Origin: Clostridiales bacterium
Lineage (GTDB): Bacteria; Bacillota; Clostridia; Oscillospirales; Oscillospiraceae
Reading direction: 5' to 3'
Length of the DNA stretch: 64,000 nt
Assembly (NCBI GenBank): GCA_021202515.1
Contig: JAJQCW010000068.1
Location: 26,489 to 90,488, forward strand
Shown: positions 25,195-32,911 of the stretch, one piece after another
How the letters are laid out: each line of letters begins with the position of its first letter
How positions within the stretch are numbered: position 1 is the first letter of the stretch
Program-made: the position numbers and the translations under genes
The notes under the pieces: model-generated
Told to the model about the DNA's origin: nothing
What the model saw: the letters and a program-made list of their open reading frames with translations, nothing else
The model's database searches: none

Positions 25195-25223
25195 AGTATA
25201 AATGATTCCCCACAGAAAGTAAA
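25195..25223 (-). promoter_or_regulatory. Promoter of the TIR-helical repeat operon
   Basis: On the minus strand TTTACT (25218-25223) and TATACT (25195-25200) are 17 bp apart, about 40 bases upstream of the TIR start codon. Confidence 0.6.
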
Positions 25224-25321
25224 GGCTTTTTTACAAAATCCTTTCATTTTCGCCATTCCATCCCACAAGAGAGAACCGCAGACACATCTCGCTTCCCTTA
25301 TCCCCTCCTTTTCCTACAGCA

Positions 25322-25350
25322 AAAAAGCGGCAGGCTTTCGCAAGCCTGCC
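25322..25350 (-). terminator. Terminator of the ABC permease gene
   Basis: GGCAGGCTT and AAGCCTGCC form a 9-bp stem with a TCGC/GCGA tetraloop. On the minus strand GCTTTTTTG follows. Confidence 0.88.
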
Positions 25351-25364
25351 TCTGAGAGGTTCCT

Positions 25365-26147
25365 TTATACCGATTTCACATACCGCCGCTCATACTTATA
25401 AATCAGCCGAACACCGATAATCGCCAGCAGCAGTCCCACCACCGCCCAGGCCAGATACCAGTTCAGCAGGGGGGCCTTGCCGTAGAGCATGGAGTTGCGC
25501 AGTTGGGTGATGATATAACAGGTGGGGTTCACCCGGATCATGACGTATTGGGCCAGCCCTTCCAACTGCTTCTCCGGGTTGTAGAAGATGCCGGACAGGT
25601 AGAACATCAGCCGCAGCAGCACCCGGATGATGTTGGACAGGTCCTCGATATACACACCGCCGTGGAGCAGGATACAGCTCAGCCCGAAGGTCAGCAGGAA
25701 CAGCAGCAGCAGATAGGGCACCACCCACAGCACCTTGAGGCTCCAAGGCACCCGATAGAGCAGCATGGTGATAAAGACCAGGCCGAAACCGATGAGCATT
25801 TTGAAGCCCTGCACCATCATGTTGGACAGAATCAAAACGAACTTGGGCAGATAGACCTTGGACAGCACCGGCTGGTATCGCTTTACCAGCTTGACGCTCT
25901 GGTTGACACAGCGATCAAAGAACTGCCAGGTGGTGTAGCCGATGAAGATGAAGGCGCACAGGTAGTCCTGGCTCTTGCCAAAGACGATGGTATAGACAAA
26001 GGTATAGACCAGCATGAACAGCAGCGGGTCCAGAATCCACCACAGCCAGTTCAGGAAGGAACCGGCCACCTCATCCTTTAGCTGCGCTCTGGCGGAATAG
26101 AGGATGTAGCGCCAGTATTTGTGTACGTCTTTTAGAAACCGGATCAT
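25365..26147 (-). CDS. ABC-2 type polysaccharide/teichoic-acid export permease
   Basis: A 260-residue membrane protein with six spans in the TagG/Wzm pattern: an N-terminal amphipathic helix (RYILYSARAQLKDEVAGSF), FLNWLWWILDPLLFMLVYTF as the first span, and VNPTCYIITQLRNSMLYG before the last. It would move a lipid-linked cell-wall polymer to the outer face. The ATP-binding partner (TagH/Wzt) is not in the window. It lies beside two glycerophosphotransferase-family genes, which supports a teichoic-acid-like substrate. The start follows AGGGAG. Confidence 0.87.
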   Translation of the reverse strand: MIRFLKDVHKYWRYILYSARAQLKDEVAGSFLNWLWWILDPLLFMLVYTFVYTIVFGKSQDYLCAFIFIGYTTWQFFDRCVNQSVKLVKRYQPVLSKVYLPKFVLILSNMMVQGFKMLIGFGLVFITMLLYRVPWSLKVLWVVPYLLLLFLLTFGLSCILLHGGVYIEDLSNIIRVLLRLMFYLSGIFYNPEKQLEGLAQYVMIRVNPTCYIITQLRNSMLYGKAPLLNWYLAWAVVGLLLAIIGVRLIYKYERRYVKSV

Positions 26148-26232
26148 AGCTTCGCTCCCTTACCGGCGGTTCCGCCGCAGCACTTCTTGCACAAAAACAG
26201 CATTTGATTGTCCATTTTGCTATCGGTAAGCA

Positions 26233-26322
26233 GGTGGTTCCTGCGGGCGGCCAAGGGCCGCCCCTACAGGCTGTGGGAATCATTCTGCGCGAATTTGTTC
26301 GTACTGATTCAAAAGAATAACC
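26233..26322. repeat. Half copies of two repeat families
   Basis: CTGCGGGCGGCCAAGGGC and CGCCCCTACAGG (26241-26270) form one arm of the 70-bp palindromic family. ACTGATTCAAAAGAATAACC (26302-26321) matches the right terminal repeat of the MITE-like family. They occupy the 207-bp gap between the permease and the first glycerophosphotransferase. Confidence 0.55.
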
Positions 26323-26354
26323 AATAAACAGTATACCACAGGACGGCCCCAGCG

Positions 26355-27671
26355 TCAAACGTGCGCGGCCTCCCGCTGCTGGCTGGCCCGAACGTTGGGC
26401 TTTTCGCCCAGGATGATCTCCAGCGCCCGCTGGCTGGCGTGACCGTCGTCAAAGGGGCTGAACTTCTGGCAGAAGGTCTCGTACTGCTCCGCCCACTGGC
26501 TGCTGTCGGCCAGTTGCGCGGGGATGGCCCGGATCAGCTCGTCCTCCGCCTCCACAATGGGGCCGGGCAGCTCGTCCAGGCCGATGTAGAAGCCCCGGAT
26601 GTCGTCCCGGTAAGCGGCCAGGTCGTACATATAGAACAACATGGGCTTGCGGAGGTTGGCGTAGTCGAAGAACACCGAGGAGTAGTCGGTGATAAGCAGG
26701 TCGGCGGCCAGGTACAGGTGGTTGATGTCGGGGTAGCTGGAGACGTTGTAGACAAAGCCCTCGTAGGCGGCGAAATCGAACTGACTGGCCACCAGGTAAT
26801 GGGCGCGGAACAGCACCACGATATTCTCCCCCAGCTCCTGGCGCAGCCGCTGGAAGTCCAACCCCAGCTTGTAGCTGTAGCCGTTGGCGTCGTCATGCTG
26901 GTTGTCCCGCCAGGTGGGGGCGTAGAGGACGATCTTCCTGCTGCCGATCTCCGACCGGGTGATGTGGAGCCGGGCCTTGATGTCGTCCACGTCGGCTTGG
27001 GTGTGGTTCAGCAAAAAGTCGTTCCGGGGGTAACCCTGCTCCAGAATGGTATTTTCTTTACCGGTGGCGGTCAGGTTCCAGGCGGAGGCGAACTTTTCCG
27101 AACAGTAAGGGGAGGGAGAGATGAGGTATTTGAACTTGGCGGAGTCCAGGTCGTACTTCCGCTGAATCTCCTTGGAGGTGTTCATCACGTTGCCCCCGGC
27201 GGTAATGTCGTAGCCCAGCCGTTTCAGGGGTGTGCCGTGCCAGCACTCCACATAGGTCTGGTCCTCCTTGGGCCAGACGTGGTCGCTGACCCGGTAGTTG
27301 AAGATCCAGTACCCGGCGGAGGCCATGGCCCGCTCGTACTCCTTGGAGGCCCAGCGGACGATGTTGGTGTTGCGGTTTTCCTCCAGCCAGCGGAAGTTGT
27401 CCGGTTCCCGGAAGATCCAGACAAAGCGATAGTCCGCGTACTTTTCCTCCGTGAGCATATACTCATAAATGGCCTTGGGGCTGTCGGAATAGCCCTTGCC
27501 GGAGAAGGTGCAGAACACCACCAGTTTTTTGTCCACCGTCAGCCCGCGGGTGTGAATCCAGTAGTGGAACCGGCGATAGGCGAACAGACAGCGGCGGTAC
27601 ACCCGCCGCAGAGGAGGGCAAGCTTTGGCCACATTGTAGGCGGTGGTTTTGATGGCTTTTTTTATGTTCAT
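26355..27671 (-). CDS. CDP-glycerol glycerophosphotransferase-family protein
   Basis: A 438-residue member of the TagB/TagF family, which adds or polymerises glycerol phosphate onto a lipid-linked primer for teichoic-acid-like polymers. Seen motifs are YVECWHGTPLKRLGYD (about residue 140), a TWRDN segment near 248 and LITDYSSVFFDYANLRKP near 340. It lacks the N-terminal glycosyltransferase domain of long TagF forms. It is probably membrane-associated by its basic N-terminus. The pair with the next gene suggests primase and polymerase, or side-chain, roles; assignment is not possible by eye. Confidence 0.85.
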   Translation of the reverse strand: MNIKKAIKTTAYNVAKACPPLRRVYRRCLFAYRRFHYWIHTRGLTVDKKLVVFCTFSGKGYSDSPKAIYEYMLTEEKYADYRFVWIFREPDNFRWLEENRNTNIVRWASKEYERAMASAGYWIFNYRVSDHVWPKEDQTYVECWHGTPLKRLGYDITAGGNVMNTSKEIQRKYDLDSAKFKYLISPSPYCSEKFASAWNLTATGKENTILEQGYPRNDFLLNHTQADVDDIKARLHITRSEIGSRKIVLYAPTWRDNQHDDANGYSYKLGLDFQRLRQELGENIVVLFRAHYLVASQFDFAAYEGFVYNVSSYPDINHLYLAADLLITDYSSVFFDYANLRKPMLFYMYDLAAYRDDIRGFYIGLDELPGPIVEAEDELIRAIPAQLADSSQWAEQYETFCQKFSPFDDGHASQRALEIILGEKPNVRASQQREAAHV

Positions 27672-27697
27672 AGTGTCTCACCCGATATGTTTTATGT

Positions 27698-27907
27698 GGT
27701 TATCTCTTTAAATCAGCCGCGTTATTTCAGTGGCTAGTGATTAGTGGCTAGAAAGAGAGCATTTTCTACTCAATATCCAATATCTGTCGGACAAAACTGA
27801 CATCAGACGACAAAGCGCTATCCCCTCTTGCCTCCCCTGAAAGGGGAGGTGGCGCGGCGCAAGCCGCGACGGAGGGGTTTCAACGCAATGCTAAGCAGAG
27901 GAAATCG
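27698..27907. repeat. MITE-like repeat, copy 6
   Basis: The left terminal repeat GGTTATCTCTTTAAATCAGC is followed by TGGCTAGTGATTAGTGGC, ATATCTGTCGGACAAAACTG and the core with the CGCGGCGCAAGCCGCG cassette. The right end (near 27895-27907) is diverged. The left arm aligns closely with copy 5. Confidence 0.7.
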
Positions 27908-27931
27908 TGGAAATGCTTGATATACAATAAC

Positions 27932-29068
27932 TCAAACCTTCGCCGCTTTCTGTTGCCGCAGTTCGGCTGGAATGTGCTCCAGCAGGAACTCGGTGATGGC
28001 AGCGGTGTTGTCCTCGTCAGCGGTCTGGATGTACTTGGCCCGGAACCGTTCCAGCGCCTCCAGGTCGTAGTTCCCGGCGCGTATCTTCTCCATCATCCCG
28101 GCGGCGTCCACAGAGACGGCCCCCGGCATCTCCTTGCTGGGGTCGATGTTCAGCCCCTGGTTGTACTTGTACGCCTCGTAGTCGAAGAGGTAGAAGTACA
28201 CCGGCTTGTGGAGCAGACTGGCCTCCAGGGAGGAGGCGGAGTAGTCGGTGATAACGCCGTCGCAGACCTTCATCAGGTCATAAGTAGACCAGCCCTTCCC
28301 CGGCCGGTTGCCTCGTGGGACGTGGAAATTGGAGAGGGGGTGGGGCTTGACCAGCAGCGCCAGCTCGTCCATCCCGGCGGCGGCGTGGAGCAGCTTCTCG
28401 GTGCCCTCGTCGATCCCGTCCCGGAAGGTGGGCAGGTAGAGCATCAGCTTTTTGCCCCGCAGGTCGGGCCGCTGCTCCAAAAACTTCTCCCGCAGGCCGG
28501 GGGCCGGGCGCTGGATGTAATCCACACGGGGCATCCCCAGTACCAGAATTTTCTCCGGCGCGGTGTGGAACGCCTCCACATAAATAGCTTTGGTGGCCTG
28601 GGAGGTGCAGAGGATGTAGTCGTAATTTTTGTGCATACACATCTGTTCCGCCATCTGACTGGTGCGGCCATTGGGGGTGTCCAGACATTGATAACTGAAC
28701 CGCTTCACCGCACCGATGGCGTGCCAGATCTGCACCACCGTCAGGCTCTTTTTGTGGGGCAGCACGCACAACTGGATGGAGTAGGTGTCCGTCACCGCGA
28801 CAGAGGCGGTGGCGATGTGGTACAGGCTTTTCAACGTCATCCAGCAGTAAGAGGGGATGTTGACCTGCTTGGTCATTTTGCGGCAGAAGTAGACCACCTT
28901 TGTCTCCGGGGAGCGGTGCTTGATCTCCTCCTCCAGCAGAAGAAAGTCCACCGGTGGAGTGTCCGACTCCCGCGAGAGCATGACCACCTTGTTCTGGGCC
29001 TTCATGGGCATAAAAAACAGGTAGAGGAAGCGCAGGCCCCACCTTGCGATCAGTAGAAAAAATCCCAT
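27932..29068 (-). CDS. CDP-glycerol glycerophosphotransferase-family protein (second)
   Basis: About 378 residues. It shares the family motifs VQIWHAIGAVKRFSYQ (near residue 135), LYLPTFRDG near 230 and GVITDYSASSLEASLLHKP near 290 with its neighbour, but overall identity looks low, so this is not a recent duplication. A hydrophobic N-terminal helix (FFLLIARWGLRFLYLFF) probably anchors it to the membrane. The ATG at 29077 directly abuts GGGAAAGG, so the ATG at 29068 with proper spacing is preferred. It works on the cell-wall polymer with the neighbouring genes. Confidence 0.85.
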   Translation of the reverse strand: MGFFLLIARWGLRFLYLFFMPMKAQNKVVMLSRESDTPPVDFLLLEEEIKHRSPETKVVYFCRKMTKQVNIPSYCWMTLKSLYHIATASVAVTDTYSIQLCVLPHKKSLTVVQIWHAIGAVKRFSYQCLDTPNGRTSQMAEQMCMHKNYDYILCTSQATKAIYVEAFHTAPEKILVLGMPRVDYIQRPAPGLREKFLEQRPDLRGKKLMLYLPTFRDGIDEGTEKLLHAAAGMDELALLVKPHPLSNFHVPRGNRPGKGWSTYDLMKVCDGVITDYSASSLEASLLHKPVYFYLFDYEAYKYNQGLNIDPSKEMPGAVSVDAAGMMEKIRAGNYDLEALERFRAKYIQTADEDNTAAITEFLLEHIPAELRQQKAAKV

Positions 29069-29179
29069 CGGCTCCATCCTTTCCCCTGTTTGTTTTCAGG
29101 CCATGTCGTTTCTATTTTTATACCATACAAACATCGGTTTTTCAATATGCTTTCATTGGAAAAACGGCAAACGGGCGGA

Positions 29180-29209
29180 AAAGCGCCGCCCTGTCAAAAA
29201 GCAGGGCGG
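29180..29209 (-). terminator. Terminator of the dehydrogenase gene
   Basis: CCGCCCTG and CAGGGCGG form an 8-bp stem around TCAAAAAG. On the minus strand CGCTTTTCC follows, 15 bases after the stop codon. Confidence 0.75.
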
Positions 29210-29223
29210 CTGCACGCTCAGGT

Positions 29224-30105
29224 TTATTCCGTCACAGTGGAGAGAAACCGTTCCTCGTCCTCCGCCAGGGCGATGTGCCCGTCCCCCAGGTAGGCCAAGT
29301 CGCTCAGCGGCTCCGGTCCGGAGAAGGGGCGCAGGGTGTGGGTAACGGAGACCAGGGTCATGTCCTCCCCCAGCAGCAACTGCACCAGGTAAGCGGCGAC
29401 GGTGGCGATGCCGTACTGGGTGCGGCCCTTTTTGGCGATGATGTCCGCTCCCATCTCCGTGACCTTGTCCTCCAGCCAGGCTTTGATGTCGCTGTTCCAG
29501 GAAATACCCTGTTCCCGGCAGAAGTCGTCGATGGGCTGGCCGTCCACCGTCACCAGAGGCCACAGCAGCCGCTGACCGCTGCCGTGCTTGCCCACGGAGT
29601 AGGCGTGGACCCGGCTGCACTTGACGTTCAGGTACTTGGCAAGCTCGCTGATCCACCGGGAGGTGTCCAGCATACAGCCGGTGCCGCACAGCTTTTCGGC
29701 GGGGATAAAGCCCTGCCGGGACACGTATCCGGTCAGGTAATCCACCGGGTTGCTGACCACGATGACGAAGCTGTCGGTGTAAAAGGGCCGGAGCTGGGCC
29801 AGAACGGAGTCCATGACCTTCTGGTTACGCTCCAGCAGGTCGTCCCGGGTCTGGCCCACCTGTCGGCTGAACCCGGCGGTGATGATGATAACGTCGCTGT
29901 TGCGGCAGTCCTCGTAGTCCCCGGCCCGGACGCTGGCAGTGCTGAGGGCGCCGATGCCGTGGCCGATGTCCAGCGCCTCGCCGTCCGCCGCCCGGATGTT
30001 CAGGTCCACAAAGACGATCATATTCACGGAGGGGATGAAATTCAGGGCGTATCCGATGGCGGAGCCAACGCCGCCGCTGCCGATGATGGTGACTTTTCCT
30101 GTCAT
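29224..30105 (-). CDS. Lactate/malate dehydrogenase-family protein
   Basis: A 293-residue NAD-dependent 2-hydroxyacid dehydrogenase. The dinucleotide motif is GSGGVGSAIG (residues 9-18). The mobile loop reads AGFSRQVGQTRDDLL. The residue that is Gln in lactate and Arg in malate dehydrogenases is Arg here, followed by the catalytic-loop Arg. The proton-relay His is in VGKHGSG and the substrate-binding Arg in LDTSRW. Malate or another dicarboxylate is therefore more likely than lactate, although database annotations often say L-lactate dehydrogenase. It lies just downstream of prfB. Confidence 0.8.
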   Translation of the reverse strand: MTGKVTIIGSGGVGSAIGYALNFIPSVNMIVFVDLNIRAADGEALDIGHGIGALSTASVRAGDYEDCRNSDVIIITAGFSRQVGQTRDDLLERNQKVMDSVLAQLRPFYTDSFVIVVSNPVDYLTGYVSRQGFIPAEKLCGTGCMLDTSRWISELAKYLNVKCSRVHAYSVGKHGSGQRLLWPLVTVDGQPIDDFCREQGISWNSDIKAWLEDKVTEMGADIIAKKGRTQYGIATVAAYLVQLLLGEDMTLVSVTHTLRPFSGPEPLSDLAYLGDGHIALAEDEERFLSTVTE

Positions 30106-30142
30106 AATGCTATGGTTCCTCTTGGGTAATGCTGTCGTGGGA

Positions 30143-31267
30143 TTATTTCGCCCAGTTGCCGGTGGCCTCGGCGGTCAGGTAGGCGTTGATGAACCCATCC
30201 AGATCGCCGTCCATAACGGCGTTGATGTTGCTGGTCTCGTAAGCGGTGCGCATGTCCTTGACCATCTGGTAGGGCATAAAGACGTAGGAGCGAATTTGGC
30301 TGCCCCACTCGATCTTCATCTGCACGCCTTTCAGGTCGGAAATTTTCTCCGCGTGGGCCTGCATTTGCAACTGCACCAGCTTATCCCGGAGCATCCGGTA
30401 GCAGGTGTCCTTGTTCTGGAACTGAGAGCGCTCCTGCTGGCTGGACACCACGATACCGGTGGGCTTGTGGATGAGCCGGACGGCGGAGGAGGTCTTGTTG
30501 ATATGCTGGCCGCCCGCGCCGGAGCTGCGGAACACCTGCATTTCCACGTCCTCCGGCCGGATGTCCACCTCTACGTCGTCGGGCAGATCGGGCATGACTT
30601 CCACCGCGGCGAAGGAGGTCTGCCGCCGGGCGTTGGAGTCGAAGGGTGAGATGCGCACCAGCCGGTGAACGCCGTGTTCGCTGCGGAGGTAGCCGTAGGC
30701 GTTCTCACCGGAGATCATCAGCGTGGCGGTCTTGATGCCCGCCTCGTCGCCATCCTCGTAGTCCAGCGTCTCGCACTTGAAGCCCCGGCGGTCCGCCCAG
30801 CGCTGGTACATCCGGAACAGCATGGCGGCCCAGTCCTGGGCCTCGGTGCCACCCGCCCCCGCGTGGATGGAGAGCATACAGTCGTTGTGGTCGTATTCCC
30901 CCCGGAACAGGGTGGACAGCCGGGCGGACTCGATGTCCGCCTCCAGCGCGGCATAGGTGGACTCCAGCTCGTCCAGCAGATCGTCGTCGTCCTCTTCCAT
31001 ACCCATTTCGCACAGGACCAGCAGGTCCTCCACGGTGGAGAGGCGCTTATTCTGGGCCTCGATCTTGTCCTGGAGGTTCTTGATGCGCTGGGAGACCTTC
31101 TGGGCCTTTTCCATGTTGGACCAGAAATCCTCCGCCGCGCTCTGGGCCTGGAGCAGGTCCAGTTCCTGCTCGGCGGCCTCCAGCCCCAGGGACTTGCCCA
31201 GGTCCTCCAACACCGGGGATAAATTGTGGAGTTTTACGCGATATTCATCAAACTTGATGGATGCCAT
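30143..31267 (-). CDS. prfB: Peptide chain release factor 2
   Basis: 374 residues with the SPF codon-recognition motif (RISPFDSNARR, about residue 214) and the GGQ catalytic loop (SSGAGGQHINKTSSAVR). It terminates at UGA and UAA. Most bacteria express prfB through a +1 frameshift at an early CUUUGA. Here the reading frame is open from MASIKFDEYRVKL and no such slip site is visible upstream, so control by frameshifting seems absent. The start follows GGTGAGGGA. Confidence 0.97.
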   Translation of the reverse strand: MASIKFDEYRVKLHNLSPVLEDLGKSLGLEAAEQELDLLQAQSAAEDFWSNMEKAQKVSQRIKNLQDKIEAQNKRLSTVEDLLVLCEMGMEEDDDDLLDELESTYAALEADIESARLSTLFRGEYDHNDCMLSIHAGAGGTEAQDWAAMLFRMYQRWADRRGFKCETLDYEDGDEAGIKTATLMISGENAYGYLRSEHGVHRLVRISPFDSNARRQTSFAAVEVMPDLPDDVEVDIRPEDVEMQVFRSSGAGGQHINKTSSAVRLIHKPTGIVVSSQQERSQFQNKDTCYRMLRDKLVQLQMQAHAEKISDLKGVQMKIEWGSQIRSYVFMPYQMVKDMRTAYETSNINAVMDGDLDGFINAYLTAEATGNWAK

Positions 31268-31383
31268 ACTTTTCCCTCACCTTTTACTGCTTGCCGTTTC
31301 GCAGGCATTTTAAGATATTGTTTTAACAATCACTTGAATTACCCAATGATGCAGTTCTACTTAATTTTTGTGTGGCGTTTTTC

Positions 31384-31517
31384 GCAGTTACGACTTACGT
31401 TCCGTAACTGACCGCCCCTCTTGCCTCCTCTGAAAGGGCAGGGAGGGGCAAAGCCCCGGAAGTGCCGCTTGACGGCGGAGGGGTTTCTGCCACATTGCTG
31501 ACTCAAAGGGATAACCA
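31384..31517. repeat. MITE-like repeat, copy 7
   Basis: CCCCTCTTGCC to GGAGGGGTTTC with the AAGTGCCGCTTGACGG cassette, ending in the right terminal repeat GCTGACTCAAAGGGATAACC. The left side (GTTCCGTAACTGACCG) matches the flanks of copies 2 and 4 rather than the full-length left arm. Confidence 0.65.
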
Positions 31518-31629
31518 GTTTCATTATTTGTTATCTTATCATCTCTCCCCCTTAAAGTCTATGGCAAAAGAGAACAAATTAAACTTTTTCGGGCGGGTTT
31601 TCCAATCACATTAAAAATAGGAAACAGTC

Positions 31630-31658
31630 TTGTTTTCTTCTGGAGGACAGGTTATAAT
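31630..31658 (+). promoter_or_regulatory. Promoter of the thioredoxin operon
   Basis: TTGTTT (31630-31635) and TATAAT (31653-31658) with 17 bp between them, about 50 bases before the reductase start codon. The rest of the 439-bp gap is repeat copy 7 and AT-rich sequence with no gene. Confidence 0.75.
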
Positions 31659-31706
31659 AATCCTGTCGAATCGCCACACACTAAACAAATCGAAAGGCAG
31701 GACGCT

Positions 31707-32552
31707 ATGGTCTACGACTGCATCATCATCGGCGGCGGCCCGGCGGGGCTCAGCGCCGCCATCACCCTCCGCCGCCGGAACCGCACCGCCCTGGTGCTCT
31801 CCAACCCCGCCTCCCGGAACCCTCTCTCCAAGGCGGAGCGGGTGGACAACTACCTGGGCCTGCCGGGGCTGACCGGGCAGGAACTGATGGACAAATTTCT
31901 GGACCACGCACAGCAGGCGGGGGCGGAGCTGCGGACGGGCAAGGTCCTCTCCGCCATGCCCTTCGACGGCTGGATGCTCACCGTGGGCAGCGAGGTGTTT
32001 CAGGCCAAAACGCTGCTCATCGCCACCGGCGTGGCGCGGGGGCAGAAGTACCCCGGCGAGCAGCGGCTGCTGGGCCGTGGGGTCAGCTACTGCGCCACCT
32101 GCGACGGGATGCTCTACCGGAACAAGCCGGTCATCGTGGTGGGCCGCAGCGCCGATGCGCCCCTGGAGGCCAATTACCTGGCGGACATCGGCTGTCAGGT
32201 CACCTACGTCAGCCCCGCCCAGCCGGAGGGTCTGTCCCCGACCATCCCCTTTGTGCGGGCGAACCGGCTGGAGGTGCTGGGGGAGAACGCGGTGGAGGGC
32301 CTGCTGGCGGACGGGGCAAAGCTGCCCTGCTCCGGGGTGTTCATCCTCCGGGAGGCGGTGGCCCCCACCGACCTGCTGCCCGACCTGGCCACAGAGGACG
32401 GGTACATTGCGGTCAACCGCCGGATGGAGACGAATTTGCCCGGCGTGTTCGCCGCCGGGGACTGCACCGGCAAGCCCCTCCAGGTGGCGAAGGCAGTGGG
32501 AGAAGGCCAGGTTGCGGCGGAATCTGCCGACCGCTGGCTGGAAAACCAATAA
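31707..32552 (+). CDS. Thioredoxin reductase-like flavoprotein without a clear NADPH motif
   Basis: 281 residues, somewhat short. The FAD motif is IIGGGPAGLSAA (7-18), the redox centre CATCDG near residue 130, and the second FAD motif GVFAAGDCTGKPLQVAKAV near 248. In the pyridine-nucleotide domain the usual GxGxxA is VVGRSADAPLEA and the HRRxxxR patch is missing. Clostridial ferredoxin-dependent flavin thioredoxin reductases show just this loss, so reduced ferredoxin rather than NADPH may be the electron donor (inference). It is first in an operon with thioredoxin. Confidence 0.83.
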   Translation: MVYDCIIIGGGPAGLSAAITLRRRNRTALVLSNPASRNPLSKAERVDNYLGLPGLTGQELMDKFLDHAQQAGAELRTGKVLSAMPFDGWMLTVGSEVFQAKTLLIATGVARGQKYPGEQRLLGRGVSYCATCDGMLYRNKPVIVVGRSADAPLEANYLADIGCQVTYVSPAQPEGLSPTIPFVRANRLEVLGENAVEGLLADGAKLPCSGVFILREAVAPTDLLPDLATEDGYIAVNRRMETNLPGVFAAGDCTGKPLQVAKAVGEGQVAAESADRWLENQ

Positions 32553-32584
32553 ACCCTATTACAAACAGAAAAGGAGTATTTACC

Positions 32585-32911
32585 ATGGCAGATATCATTC
32601 ATTTTTCCGAAGAAGGTTTCAACAACGCTCTGAAACAGCCCGGCGTCATGCTGGTGGACTTTTGGGCGACCTGGTGCGGCCCCTGCCGGATGATCGCCCC
32701 GGCCATTGAAGAACTGGCGAAGGAATACGACGGCAAAGTGCTGGTAGGCAAGGTGGACGTGGACCAGGAGCCGGGTCTTGCCGCGGAATACGGCGTCATG
32801 AGCATTCCCAACGTGGTCATCTTCAAGGACGGCGACCAGGTGGACCGCAAGGTGGGGGCCATGCCCAAGGACGCTTACGCCGCCGCTCTGGACGAAGCCC
32901 TGGCTCTGTGA
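32585..32911 (+). CDS. trxA: Thioredoxin
   Basis: 108 residues with the WCGPC active site (FWATWCGPCRMIAPAIEEL), cis-Pro in SIPNVVIFKDG and normal length. It reduces protein disulfides in the cytoplasm. The ATG follows AAAAGGAG, 32 bases after the reductase stop, so the two work as an electron-transfer pair. Its stop overlaps the GTG start of the kinase gene. Confidence 0.97.
   Translation: MADIIHFSEEGFNNALKQPGVMLVDFWATWCGPCRMIAPAIEELAKEYDGKVLVGKVDVDQEPGLAAEYGVMSIPNVVIFKDGDQVDRKVGAMPKDAYAAALDEALAL

Noticed and set aside
31268-31340. Programmed frameshift in prfB
   Set aside because: No CTTTGA slip site was found upstream, and the frame is open from a well-placed ATG.
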